A DNA stretch of 9,321 bases from Phelpsiimicrobium sp043802125 (GTDB taxonomy: Bacteria; Omnitrophota; Gorgyraeia; Velamenicoccales; Velamenicoccaceae), in the NCBI GenBank assembly GCA_043802125.1, contig JAZDLG010000033.1, forward strand, positions 1 to 9,321, read 5' to 3'. Position numbers and translations under genes: made by a program. How positions within the stretch are numbered: position 1 is the first letter of the stretch; every line of letters starts with the position of its first letter. The notes under the pieces are model-generated. The model searched no databases, was not told the DNA's origin, and was given only the letters and a program-made list of their open reading frames with translations. This document shows, in pieces, positions 1 through 6,294 of this stretch.

Positions 1-1094
1 TGGCGACAACGCGGGATTATTACGAGATCTTGGGTATTAGCAAGGGCGCTTCTGTTGATGAGATAAAGAGGGCTTATCGCGCGCTTGCAATGAAGTATCA
101 CCCTGACCGCGTGCCCGCGGATAAGAAAAAAGAAGCAGAAGAGAGGTTTAAGGAGATCTCTGAGTCCTATGCCGTGCTTTCAGACGATAAAAAACGAGGC
201 CTCTATGACCAGTACGGCCATTCGGGAATTGACCAGCGTTATTCTCAGGAAGATATTTTTCGCAATGCTGATTTTTCAAGCATTTTTGAAGAGGCATTCG
301 GAGGCGGCGGGGGTTTCGGCGGCAGCATATTTGAGGAGCTCTTCGGAGGCGGCGGACGCGGCGGCAGGCGCGCAAGAAGAGGCAGGGACCTGCAGTATGA
401 GACAGAGATCTCTTTAGACGAAGCTGTTTTTGGAAGTGAGAAGGTTTTTCAGATAAACCGCCACGAACTTTGTTCTTCGTGCGGAGGGTCAGGGGCAAAA
501 GCCGGAAGCAAGAGATCAATATGCCCTGCTTGCCGTGGCGCCGGACAGGTTACAGTGGCGCACGGCCCTTTTCATTTTGCACAGACCTGTAATAGGTGCG
601 GCGGCGAAGGCAAAGTTATAGGCGCGCCGTGCCCCAGATGTAACGGCCAGGGGAGCGTGAAAACGCCTCGCAAGATCTCAGTCAAGATACCGGCAGGTGT
701 TGATACTGGTTCACAACTGAGGGTCAGGGGCGAAGGTGAGGAGGCAGAAGACGGCAAAGGTGACCTTTATGTCATGATCAGGGTCAGAAAACACCCTGTT
801 TTTGAGCGTCATGATAATGACCTCTTATGCGAAGTCCACGTGGACGTGGCCCAGGCTATCCTGGGATGCGAAATTGAAGTTCCGACGATGCATGGGAACG
901 TTGAGATGAGAATACCAGCCGGGACTCCTTCGGGCAAGGTGTTCCGTTTAAGAGAAAAAGGTGTACCTGATATAAGGACTAAGGATACCGGAGATGAACT
1001 TGTCCGTGTAATGGTAGACATACCAGCCAATCTGAGCTCAGGTGAGAGAAAATTGATACAGGAGTTCGCCCGATTGCGCGGAATAAATATTTAG
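1..1094 (+). CDS. dnaJ: Chaperone protein DnaJ (class I Hsp40), first base of start codon outside window
   Basis: Co-chaperone that delivers unfolded clients to DnaK (Hsp70) and stimulates its ATPase in the cytoplasm. The window opens with TG followed by in-frame codons reading ATTRDYYEILG, so the start ATG almost certainly lies one base before position 1, giving a 364-residue protein of normal length. The J domain occupies about residues 5-70, with the HPD motif at residues 34-36 needed for DnaK stimulation. A Gly/Phe-rich linker follows (about 85-130). Then come four CxxCxGxG zinc repeats beginning at Cys158, Cys175, Cys197 and Cys211 (CSSCGGSG, CPACRGAG, CNRCGGEG, CPRCNGQG), which define a class I DnaJ, and finally the two C-terminal substrate-binding beta domains. 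Nothing is missing. grpE or dnaK, the usual neighbours, could lie upstream but are not visible. A 25-nt gap leads to the next gene. Confidence 0.97.
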   Translation, partial: ATTRDYYEILGISKGASVDEIKRAYRALAMKYHPDRVPADKKKEAEERFKEISESYAVLSDDKKRGLYDQYGHSGIDQRYSQEDIFRNADFSSIFEEAFGGGGGFGGSIFEELFGGGGRGGRRARRGRDLQYETEISLDEAVFGSEKVFQINRHELCSSCGGSGAKAGSKRSICPACRGAGQVTVAHGPFHFAQTCNRCGGEGKVIGAPCPRCNGQGSVKTPRKISVKIPAGVDTGSQLRVRGEGEEAEDGKGDLYVMIRVRKHPVFERHDNDLLCEVHVDVAQAILGCEIEVPTMHGNVEMRIPAGTPSGKVFRLREKGVPDIRTKDTGDELVRVMVDIPANLSSGERKLIQEFARLRGINI

Positions 1095-1119
1095 TAAGGT
1101 ATCAGGAGGGGTAAATTAA

Positions 1120-1344
1120 ATGCCGACATACGAATATGAATGCAGGTCTTGCGGCCATCACTTTGAGAAGTCGCAGAGCATTACAGCCGAACCGCTGAAG
1201 ACGTGCCCGAAGTGCGGCAAGGAGAAGGTTGCCCGTCTCATAAGTTTAGGTTCAGGGTTTATTTTTAAAGGTTCACTTTCTAAGCCAGCCGCTTGTCCTT
1301 CCGCAGGGATGAAACCCGACTGTTCTCATTGCCCAAAAAGTTGA
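1120..1344 (+). CDS. FmdB-family putative regulatory zinc-ribbon protein
   Basis: A 74-residue protein opening MPTYEYECRSCGH, the signature of the FmdB/CxxC_CxxC_SSSS zinc-ribbon family. Two CxxC pairs (Cys8/Cys11 and Cys29/Cys32) should bind one zinc ion. The C-terminal tail adds Cys59, Cys68 and Cys71, which are outside the core ribbon and could bind a second metal or be disordered. The start is supported by AGGAGG at 1104-1109, ten bases before the ATG. The family is named after a proposed regulator of formamidase in Methylophilus, but for most members, including this one, the function is unknown; a DNA- or protein-binding role is inference. It lies 25 nt after dnaJ and 5 nt before the VanZ-like gene, so it is probably in the same transcript. 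Confidence 0.85.
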   Translation: MPTYEYECRSCGHHFEKSQSITAEPLKTCPKCGKEKVARLISLGSGFIFKGSLSKPAACPSAGMKPDCSHCPKS

Positions 1345-1349
1345 AGATA

Positions 1350-1712
1350 ATGTTTAAAAAAGAACAACTTTGGGCATGGTCACCCGTTGTGCTTTATGCC
1401 ATCTTTATTTTTGTCTTATCTGCTCAGCCGGGTAAATACATTCCTGAGCTTTTCCCGGGAGCCGATAAACTATTACATTTCCTGGAATATTTTCCTTTCG
1501 GATTTTTGGTTCTTCGCGCGTTTGTAAAAGGTTCAAATATGACCTTTGGCCGTGAAGCTTTACTTATGAGTATTTTTGTGATAATGTTATATTCTTTAAG
1601 TGACGAGACGCACCAACTTTTTGTGCCGGGCCGTCAATTTGACCTGATAGATATGTTTTTTGACACAGTAGGTGCTTCGGCAGGGAGTTATTCGCACAGA
1701 TGGTTAAAATAG
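1350..1712 (+). CDS. VanZ-like small integral membrane protein
   Basis: A 120-residue membrane protein of the VanZ-like family. Family hallmarks seen are SAQPG (residues 24-28) after a first membrane segment (about 9-26), DKLLHF (39-44) leading into a second segment (about 44-60), a third segment (about 70-84), then SDETHQLFVPGR (84-95) with FDLIDMFFDTVGA (97-109) entering a final helix. VanZ itself gives low-level teicoplanin resistance in enterococci, but the broad family is mostly uncharacterised, so no resistance role should be assumed. I chose the ATG at 1350 over an in-frame TTG at 1293. The TTG would overlap the zinc-ribbon gene by 52 nt and add a charged, non-family extension. The ribosome site is weak (GAAG just upstream). 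Its 3' end overlaps the DUF1015 gene by 13 nt, suggesting translational coupling. Confidence 0.82.
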   Translation: MFKKEQLWAWSPVVLYAIFIFVLSAQPGKYIPELFPGADKLLHFLEYFPFGFLVLRAFVKGSNMTFGREALLMSIFVIMLYSLSDETHQLFVPGRQFDLIDMFFDTVGASAGSYSHRWLK

Positions 1713-2968
1713 AGCCTTTTGCAAGCATCCACTACAATACTGAGATAATTGACGATGTCTCTAAGGTCATCTCCGGGCCCTATGACGTAATTGACTCGCG
1801 CGCTCAGGAAGACCTTTACCAGAAACACCCTTATAACATCATAAGGCTGATCTTGGGCAAAGATATTGCCGGCGACACGCCTGAAGAGAATAAGTATACG
1901 CGCGCCGAGGCATACTTCCAGGAATGGTTGAGGCGCAATATACTTATACAAGACTCGGAACAGGCAATATATTTTTATGAACAGGATTTTAAGGTTGAGG
2001 CTTTAGAAAAAAGTCGGCTTGGTTTTATCGCTCTTTTGAGATTTCAAGAAGACACAGAGAGCAAGTCAGTTTACCCGCACGAGCATACGCATAAGGCGCC
2101 AAAAGAAGACCGCCTCCAACTCATTAAAAAAGTTGAGGCGAATTTAAGCCCAATATTCACCATATTTTCAGATCCGGAGAGTGTCATAAAGAAGTTTTTT
2201 GATGAGAACATAAGGCCTACCCCTGTTTTTTTTGAAGCTTATGATGACGCGGGTGTTGCAAACAGGCTTTGGCGCGTAGCGAAGAGCTCTTCCATTGATA
2301 AGGTCAAAACATTTTTGGCCCAAAAAGATATCTTTATCGCTGACGGGCATCATCGCTATGAGGTGGCCCGCATGTTCAGGGATCTTAAGAAGGCGCAAGC
2401 TCCTGCCGATTTTAAAGACTCCTACAATTATATAATGACTTATTTTACACCGCTTGAGGATAAGGGGCTTTGTATCCTTCCAACACACAGGCTTATCAAA
2501 AACGCCTCTGGGTTTTCGCCTGATAGCTGTTCTCCGTGTTTTTCCGTAAAGGAATGTTCCTGCAAAGAGTTGCTGTTATCCGAATTAAAGAAGAAAGAAG
2601 ATGAAGTTGGCGCCTTTGGGCTTTACCAAGACTCAAAGTTTTATTTGCTTAAATCATCGGATAAAAGGGAGTGTAACCGTCTGATCCAGGGTGGCCCCAG
2701 GGAGTATAAGAACCTTGACGTGGTGATCCTTCATAAAGTACTCTTTGATCATATTTTAAAGATCGCGCTAAACCAGATCACCTACGAGGTTGAACTTGAT
2801 ATAGCGATTGCCCTTGTGGATGAAAAGGCTTTTGATGCCTTGTTTATTCTTAATCCTACCAAAGTTGAACAGATCCGCTCCATTGCTTTAGGAGGAGAGG
2901 TCATGCCGCAGAAATCCACATATTTTTATCCTAAGCTTTCCAGCGGCTTTTTGATCCACAAGTTCTGA
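1700..2968 (+). CDS. DUF1015 (COG4198) family protein, function unknown
   Basis: A 422-residue soluble protein of the DUF1015 family. The N-terminus MVKIEPFASIHYN and the following GPYDVID segment (about residues 26-32) match the conserved opening of the family, which supports the start at 1700 inside the end of the VanZ-like gene. The most conserved block, IADGHHRYEVA, lies at residues 213-223 and is the likely functional site, with its His-His-Arg. Length is normal. Distant similarity to ParB/SerK-type folds, and therefore a possible phosphotransfer or nucleotide-linked role, has been discussed for this group; I treat that as unproven. There is no signal peptide or membrane segment. The stop codon lies inside the left arm of a hairpin (2964-2984), so the gene ends against a palindromic block that separates it from accD. 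Confidence 0.85.
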   Translation: MVKIEPFASIHYNTEIIDDVSKVISGPYDVIDSRAQEDLYQKHPYNIIRLILGKDIAGDTPEENKYTRAEAYFQEWLRRNILIQDSEQAIYFYEQDFKVEALEKSRLGFIALLRFQEDTESKSVYPHEHTHKAPKEDRLQLIKKVEANLSPIFTIFSDPESVIKKFFDENIRPTPVFFEAYDDAGVANRLWRVAKSSSIDKVKTFLAQKDIFIADGHHRYEVARMFRDLKKAQAPADFKDSYNYIMTYFTPLEDKGLCILPTHRLIKNASGFSPDSCSPCFSVKECSCKELLLSELKKKEDEVGAFGLYQDSKFYLLKSSDKRECNRLIQGGPREYKNLDVVILHKVLFDHILKIALNQITYEVELDIAIALVDEKAFDALFILNPTKVEQIRSIALGGEVMPQKSTYFYPKLSSGFLIHKF

Positions 2969-2984
2969 CCCAGAAAGGGTCAGA
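2964..2984 (+). repeat. Perfect 8-bp hairpin at the end of the DUF1015 gene
   Basis: TCTGACCC (2964-2971) pairs perfectly with GGGTCAGA (2977-2984) around the loop AGAAA. The left arm includes the TGA stop codon of the upstream gene. No T-run follows, so it is not a canonical intrinsic terminator, although it could protect the mRNA 3' end or slow polymerase. The GGGTCAGACC core resembles palindromes I associate with REP-type repeats, but I cannot search for copies. Confidence 0.6.
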
Positions 2985-3013
2985 CCGGCCCAATTCCATT
3001 AAGGGCCGGGTCT
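2982..3013 (+). repeat. Second palindrome, GC-rich stem with 11-nt loop
   Basis: AGACCGGCCC (2982-2991) pairs with GGGCCGGGTCT (3003-3013), with one extra G bulged, around an 11-nt loop (2992-3002). It shares the AGA at 2982-2984 with the preceding hairpin, so the two stems compete or stack. The nested arrangement is typical of REP/BIME-like intergenic palindromes, and it is also compatible with a Rho-independent-like stop without the U tract. Confidence 0.55.
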
Positions 3014-3022
3014 AAAGTGCTC

Positions 3023-3079
3023 TCCCGCTTCGCGGGATTTCGCCAGATTGCGCCTAAGGCGCACATAAAGGTGCTCAAC
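3023..3079 (+). repeat. Two-hairpin leader element, copy A (upstream of accD)
   Basis: Stem 1 is TCCCGC (3023-3028), loop TTC, GCGGGA (3032-3037), followed by TTTC. Stem 2 is TGCGCC (3049-3054), loop TAA, GGCGCA (3058-3063). The tail ACATAAAGGTGCTCAAC ends directly at the accD ATG. The same architecture with closely related ends lies before lptD (8297-8362). AAGGTG at 3068-3073 sits six bases before the ATG and can act as the ribosome site, so the element appears to supply the translation start region of accD. It could be a dispersed palindromic repeat or a structured regulatory leader. Confidence 0.65.
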
Positions 3080-3919
3080 ATGCCACTCTTCGGAAAACCG
3101 AAATACACCATTGTCAAGATAAGAAAGAGGGAGATACCCGAGGGGCTCTGGACAAAGTGCCAGCAATGCTCTCAGCCTATTTATAAGAGGGCGTTGGAAG
3201 AGAATCTAAAAGTTTGCCCCAGATGCGATCATCACTTTACTGTGACTGCCATGGAGCGCCTTGAGATGGTAGTGGATATTGATAGTTTTAGGGAATACGA
3301 TGCAGGCCTTTCTTCAGGTGACCCTTTGGAATTCAAAGGAATAAAATCATATAAGCAGAAGTTGGCCGAGGACCAGAAGATAACGTCCCTAAAAGAAGCC
3401 GTCATAACAGGGGAAGGCGGGATCTTCGGCAAGAAGGCTGTTGTGGCTATAACGGATTCGCGTTTTATCATGGGATCCATGGGGTCTGTGGTCGGAGAGA
3501 AGATAACGCGCGCCATAGAGAAGGCAACTGAGAAGAAACTCCCTATTGTGATCATCTCAGGTTCAGGCGGGGGTGCCAGGATGTATGAAGGGATATATAG
3601 TCTTATGCAGATGGCAAAGACTTCAGCCGCGTTGGGCCGGCACCATGAAGCAGGCCTTTTGTTTATTTCTGTTTTGACCAATCCTACTATGGGAGGGGTC
3701 ATGGCTTCTTTTGCCGGGCTCGGAGATGTTATTATCGCTGAGCCGAAAGCATTGATAGGTTTCGCGGGCCCGAGGGTCATTGAACAGACTACCCGTCAGA
3801 AATTGCCGGAGGGCTTCCAGAAGTCGGAGTTTATGCTTGAACACGGGCTTTTGGACATTATCATTCACAGGAAGGCTTTAAAAGATACGTTACACCGGTT
3901 GATCGATTATTTGAGTTGA
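3080..3919 (+). CDS. accD: Acetyl-CoA carboxylase carboxyltransferase subunit beta
   Basis: Beta subunit of the carboxyltransferase half of acetyl-CoA carboxylase. With AccA it moves the carboxyl group from carboxybiotin (on AccB) to acetyl-CoA, making malonyl-CoA, the committed step of fatty-acid synthesis. The N-terminal zinc ribbon has Cys27, Cys30, Cys46 and Cys49, the spacing I recall for E. coli AccD. The crotonase-like carboxyltransferase core carries GSGGGAR at 161-167 followed by MYEGIYSLMQMAK, and later the GFAGPRVIEQT block. The length of 279 residues is typical. I chose ATG 3080 (MPLFGKPKYTIVK) because it starts at the family's usual point and has AAGGTG six bases upstream. An in-frame GTG at 3017 only reads through the hairpin repeat. 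accA is not in the window. The next gene starts 4 nt after the stop. Confidence 0.96.
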   Translation: MPLFGKPKYTIVKIRKREIPEGLWTKCQQCSQPIYKRALEENLKVCPRCDHHFTVTAMERLEMVVDIDSFREYDAGLSSGDPLEFKGIKSYKQKLAEDQKITSLKEAVITGEGGIFGKKAVVAITDSRFIMGSMGSVVGEKITRAIEKATEKKLPIVIISGSGGGARMYEGIYSLMQMAKTSAALGRHHEAGLLFISVLTNPTMGGVMASFAGLGDVIIAEPKALIGFAGPRVIEQTTRQKLPEGFQKSEFMLEHGLLDIIIHRKALKDTLHRLIDYLS

Positions 3920-3923
3920 CACG

Positions 3924-5027
3924 ATGGCTCAAGTCAGTCTTAAAAATGTAAGCAAGATCTACGGCGGCGGCGTGCGGGCCGTAGACCGGGTCAATCTGGG
4001 TGTTGAGAATAAAGAGTTCCTTGTCCTTGTAGGCCCTTCGGGCTGCGGTAAATCTACGACTCTCAGGATGATCGCCGGCCTGGAGGAGGCTTCTGAAGGG
4101 TTCATTTATATCGGCGACAGGCTTGTCAACGACGTCCCTGCCAAAGACCGCGACATCGCCATGGTCTTCCAGAATTACGCGCTATACCCCCATATGACAG
4201 TTTTTGAGAATATGGCCTTCGGCCTTATGCTGCGGCGTTATCCGAAATCGGAGATCATCCGCCGCGTCAATGACGCGGCCGATATTTTAGGTATTAAGAA
4301 TTATCTGGAAAGGAAACCAAGAGAACTTTCCGGCGGCGAAAGGCAGCGAGTGGCTGTCGGCCGCGCCATTGTCCGCAAACCTTTAGTCTTTCTTTTTGAC
4401 GAACCTTTGAGCAACTTAGACGCGAAGCTGCGCGTGCAGATGCGCACAGAGATACATAAACTCCACATTCGGCTTGCGACCACGATGATCTATGTGACCC
4501 ACGATCAGACAGAGGCCATGACCATGGGTGACAGGATAGCGGTCATGAAAGACGGCGTCGTCCAGCAGATAGCAGACCCCATAATGATCTATGACAAACC
4601 CGTAAATAAATTCGTAGCCGGCTTTATAGGCAGTCCTCCCATGAATTTTATGACGGGAAAGATCGTCAAAACGGACGGCCGTTTCTATTTTGACGAAGGC
4701 AATGTCCATGTAAGGATCGTCAAAGAGATGGAGGCAAAGCTCGCCCCATATGTTGGCAAAGAGATCATTTTCGGTATTCGTTCCGAAGACATCTATGATA
4801 AGCTTTTTGTCTCGGAGGCCCCGGCAGAAAACGTTGTAAAGGCCACTTGCGAAGTGGTAGAGCCCATGGGCTCTGAGGTATACCTATATCTCAATACCGG
4901 CAGGCACTCTTTTATCGCGCGGGTCGGCGCTCACGACAGGCCTGAGGTAAACGAAGACTTAGACCTTGTGTTTGACATGAGTAAAGTACACTTCTTCCAC
5001 ATTGATACTGAAGAGACCCTTGTGTAA
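3924..5027 (+). CDS. ABC transporter ATP-binding protein, MalK/UgpC/MsmK family
   Basis: ATPase subunit of a carbohydrate-type (CUT1) ABC importer, 367 residues, the normal family length. Seen in order: Walker A GPSGCGKST (37-45), Q-loop Gln83 in VFQNYALYPHM, signature LSGGERQRVAVGRA (135-148), Walker B LVFLFDEP (154-161) with D-loop SNLD, and switch His193 in VTHDQTEAM. The C-terminal third (from about residue 235) contains VNKFVAGFIGSPPMNF and IFGIRSEDI, characteristic of the MalK-type OB/TOBE regulatory domain. No permease or binding-protein gene lies beside it. It may therefore be a shared ATPase serving several sugar importers encoded elsewhere, as MsmK does in streptococci; this is inference, and substrates such as maltose or glycerol-3-phosphate cannot be assigned. 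It begins 4 nt after accD and its end overlaps the start of the first GGDEF gene. Confidence 0.93.
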   Translation: MAQVSLKNVSKIYGGGVRAVDRVNLGVENKEFLVLVGPSGCGKSTTLRMIAGLEEASEGFIYIGDRLVNDVPAKDRDIAMVFQNYALYPHMTVFENMAFGLMLRRYPKSEIIRRVNDAADILGIKNYLERKPRELSGGERQRVAVGRAIVRKPLVFLFDEPLSNLDAKLRVQMRTEIHKLHIRLATTMIYVTHDQTEAMTMGDRIAVMKDGVVQQIADPIMIYDKPVNKFVAGFIGSPPMNFMTGKIVKTDGRFYFDEGNVHVRIVKEMEAKLAPYVGKEIIFGIRSEDIYDKLFVSEAPAENVVKATCEVVEPMGSEVYLYLNTGRHSFIARVGAHDRPEVNEDLDLVFDMSKVHFFHIDTEETLV

Positions 5028-6294
5028 AAAAAAGATATCGCTTCTCTTCGTTTTTTTTGTTTCCATAGCCTTTATCGGCCTTCCGCTATATTTCACGCTG
5101 AAATTCATTCCTTTTTTAGTCACCTATGCCTTTTTAGCTTACCTTATATATTTTGTTGGATTCTACGCGTTTTATTTACGGAAAAGAAACGCGTTAGGCG
5201 CTTTGGGCCCGGAGAAGGAAAGGCTTCAGGAAGCAAAGAACGTCTCAGAGCGGGAGGTTAGTCGCCTCGCCGGGCTAAAAGATTCGCTGCATAAAAAGAT
5301 AAAAGATTACCGGTATCTGGAGAAATTCACTGAAAATCTTAACAATGAGACCTCCCTTGAGCGTATATGCGATATCGTAGTTGATGAGACGTTTGGCCTG
5401 TTCGGCGCGAAAGGCAACTGCCTTCTATATCTTATAAGCGAGAAGAACCGTAAGCTTGAACTGCGAGCCTTAAAAAAAGAGGATGATGCCCAGAAGATCA
5501 GAGAAAAGATGGGTGACTTCTTTGATCAGTGGGCGTTGAGGCATAATCAGCCTTTGCTTGTTGAACAGACGATGAGCGATTTTCGGTTTGACCCTGACAG
5601 GATAAAAGATGAAGTCTCGCGCCCTTTGGGGTCATTGATCAGCGTGCCGCTTGTCACGGAAACAAATACCCTGGGTGTTTTAAGGATAGATTCTCCCGAC
5701 CTTGGATCCTACCACGCCGATGATCTGCGTTTTCTTTCCGTCATCGCCGACATCTCCAAGCTCGCCATTGAAAATGCCATATATTTCAATCACATGCAGG
5801 CGCTGTCTATAACCGACGGCCTGACGGGCATATATCTTCGGCGTTATGCTTTAGAAAGGCTCAAGGAAGAGTTTTTGCGCGCCCAGAGGGAAGATACCCC
5901 ATTGTCGTTCCTTATGCTTGATATAGACAACTTCAAGAATTTTAACGACGAGTTCGGCCACATGGGCGGAGACGTCGTTTTGAAAAAGCTCTCCAGATGG
6001 CTTAATGATTTTTTTGTCCTGCCGGGAAGCTTGGTAGGCCGATTTGGAGGAGAGGAGTTCTGTGTTATCCTTCCGCGCGTGCGCAAGATTGAGGCCATAA
6101 AGCTGGCAGAGAGCTTTAGGGGATCTCTTGAAGAAAGGGATATTATCTTAAGGCGTCAGAAGGTCTCAATACATGTTTCTTTAGGCGTTTCCGGTTTTCC
6201 GGAAGATGCTGCGACGCACGAAGACCTTATCCGGTATGCCGACGACGCGCTATTCAAAGCTAAACGTTCCGGGAGGAACAGGGTATGTTTTTGA
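5020..6294 (+). CDS. Membrane-anchored GAF-GGDEF protein (putative diguanylate cyclase)
   Basis: Probable diguanylate cyclase making c-di-GMP from two GTP. From the start at 5020 (424 residues): a Lys-rich N-terminus, two membrane helices (about 6-27 and 30-53), a charged coiled-coil-like linker (about 60-105), a GAF-like sensor domain (about 110-255, ending YHADDLRFLSVIADISKLAIENA) and a GGDEF domain. Catalytic features are present: DGLTG from Asp266, metal ligands in DID (301-303), FKNFNDEFGHMGGD, and the active-site GGEEF at 343-347. The product-inhibition I-site RxxD is absent; LPGS occupies its place. The start is uncertain. TTG 5020 overlaps the ATPase gene by 8 nt and has GAG a few bases upstream, while TTG 5002 would add six residues and overlap by 26 nt. 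The signal sensed by the GAF domain is unknown. Confidence 0.9.
   Translation: MCKKKISLLFVFFVSIAFIGLPLYFTLKFIPFLVTYAFLAYLIYFVGFYAFYLRKRNALGALGPEKERLQEAKNVSEREVSRLAGLKDSLHKKIKDYRYLEKFTENLNNETSLERICDIVVDETFGLFGAKGNCLLYLISEKNRKLELRALKKEDDAQKIREKMGDFFDQWALRHNQPLLVEQTMSDFRFDPDRIKDEVSRPLGSLISVPLVTETNTLGVLRIDSPDLGSYHADDLRFLSVIADISKLAIENAIYFNHMQALSITDGLTGIYLRRYALERLKEEFLRAQREDTPLSFLMLDIDNFKNFNDEFGHMGGDVVLKKLSRWLNDFFVLPGSLVGRFGGEEFCVILPRVRKIEAIKLAESFRGSLEERDIILRRQKVSIHVSLGVSGFPEDAATHEDLIRYADDALFKAKRSGRNRVCF

Noticed and set aside
1293..1349. Upstream TTG start for the VanZ-like gene
   Set aside because: It would overlap most of the end of the zinc-ribbon gene and add a charged tail before the first membrane helix; ATG 1350 fits the family.
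1350..1712. Glycopeptide resistance role for the VanZ-like protein
   Set aside because: The family is broad and mostly unrelated to resistance, and no other van genes are present.
2964..2984. Intrinsic terminator after the DUF1015 gene
   Set aside because: The stem is perfect but is followed by CCGGCCC instead of a T-run, so it is listed as a hairpin, not a terminator.
3017..3079. GTG start extending accD by 21 residues
   Set aside because: The extension only translates the hairpin repeat, does not resemble AccD, and ATG 3080 has a ribosome-like site and the standard AccD N-terminus.
3232..3780. Long antisense open frame across accD (and similar ones under dnaJ, the GGDEF genes, the ROK gene and lptD)
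   Set aside because: These mirror the codon pattern of well-identified + strand genes, have low-complexity composition and no ribosome sites or recognisable domains.
5002..5019. Longer TTG start for the first GGDEF gene
   Set aside because: Possible, but it has no ribosome-like site and a 26-nt overlap. TTG 5020 has GAG upstream and a shorter overlap. The difference is six residues and does not change function.
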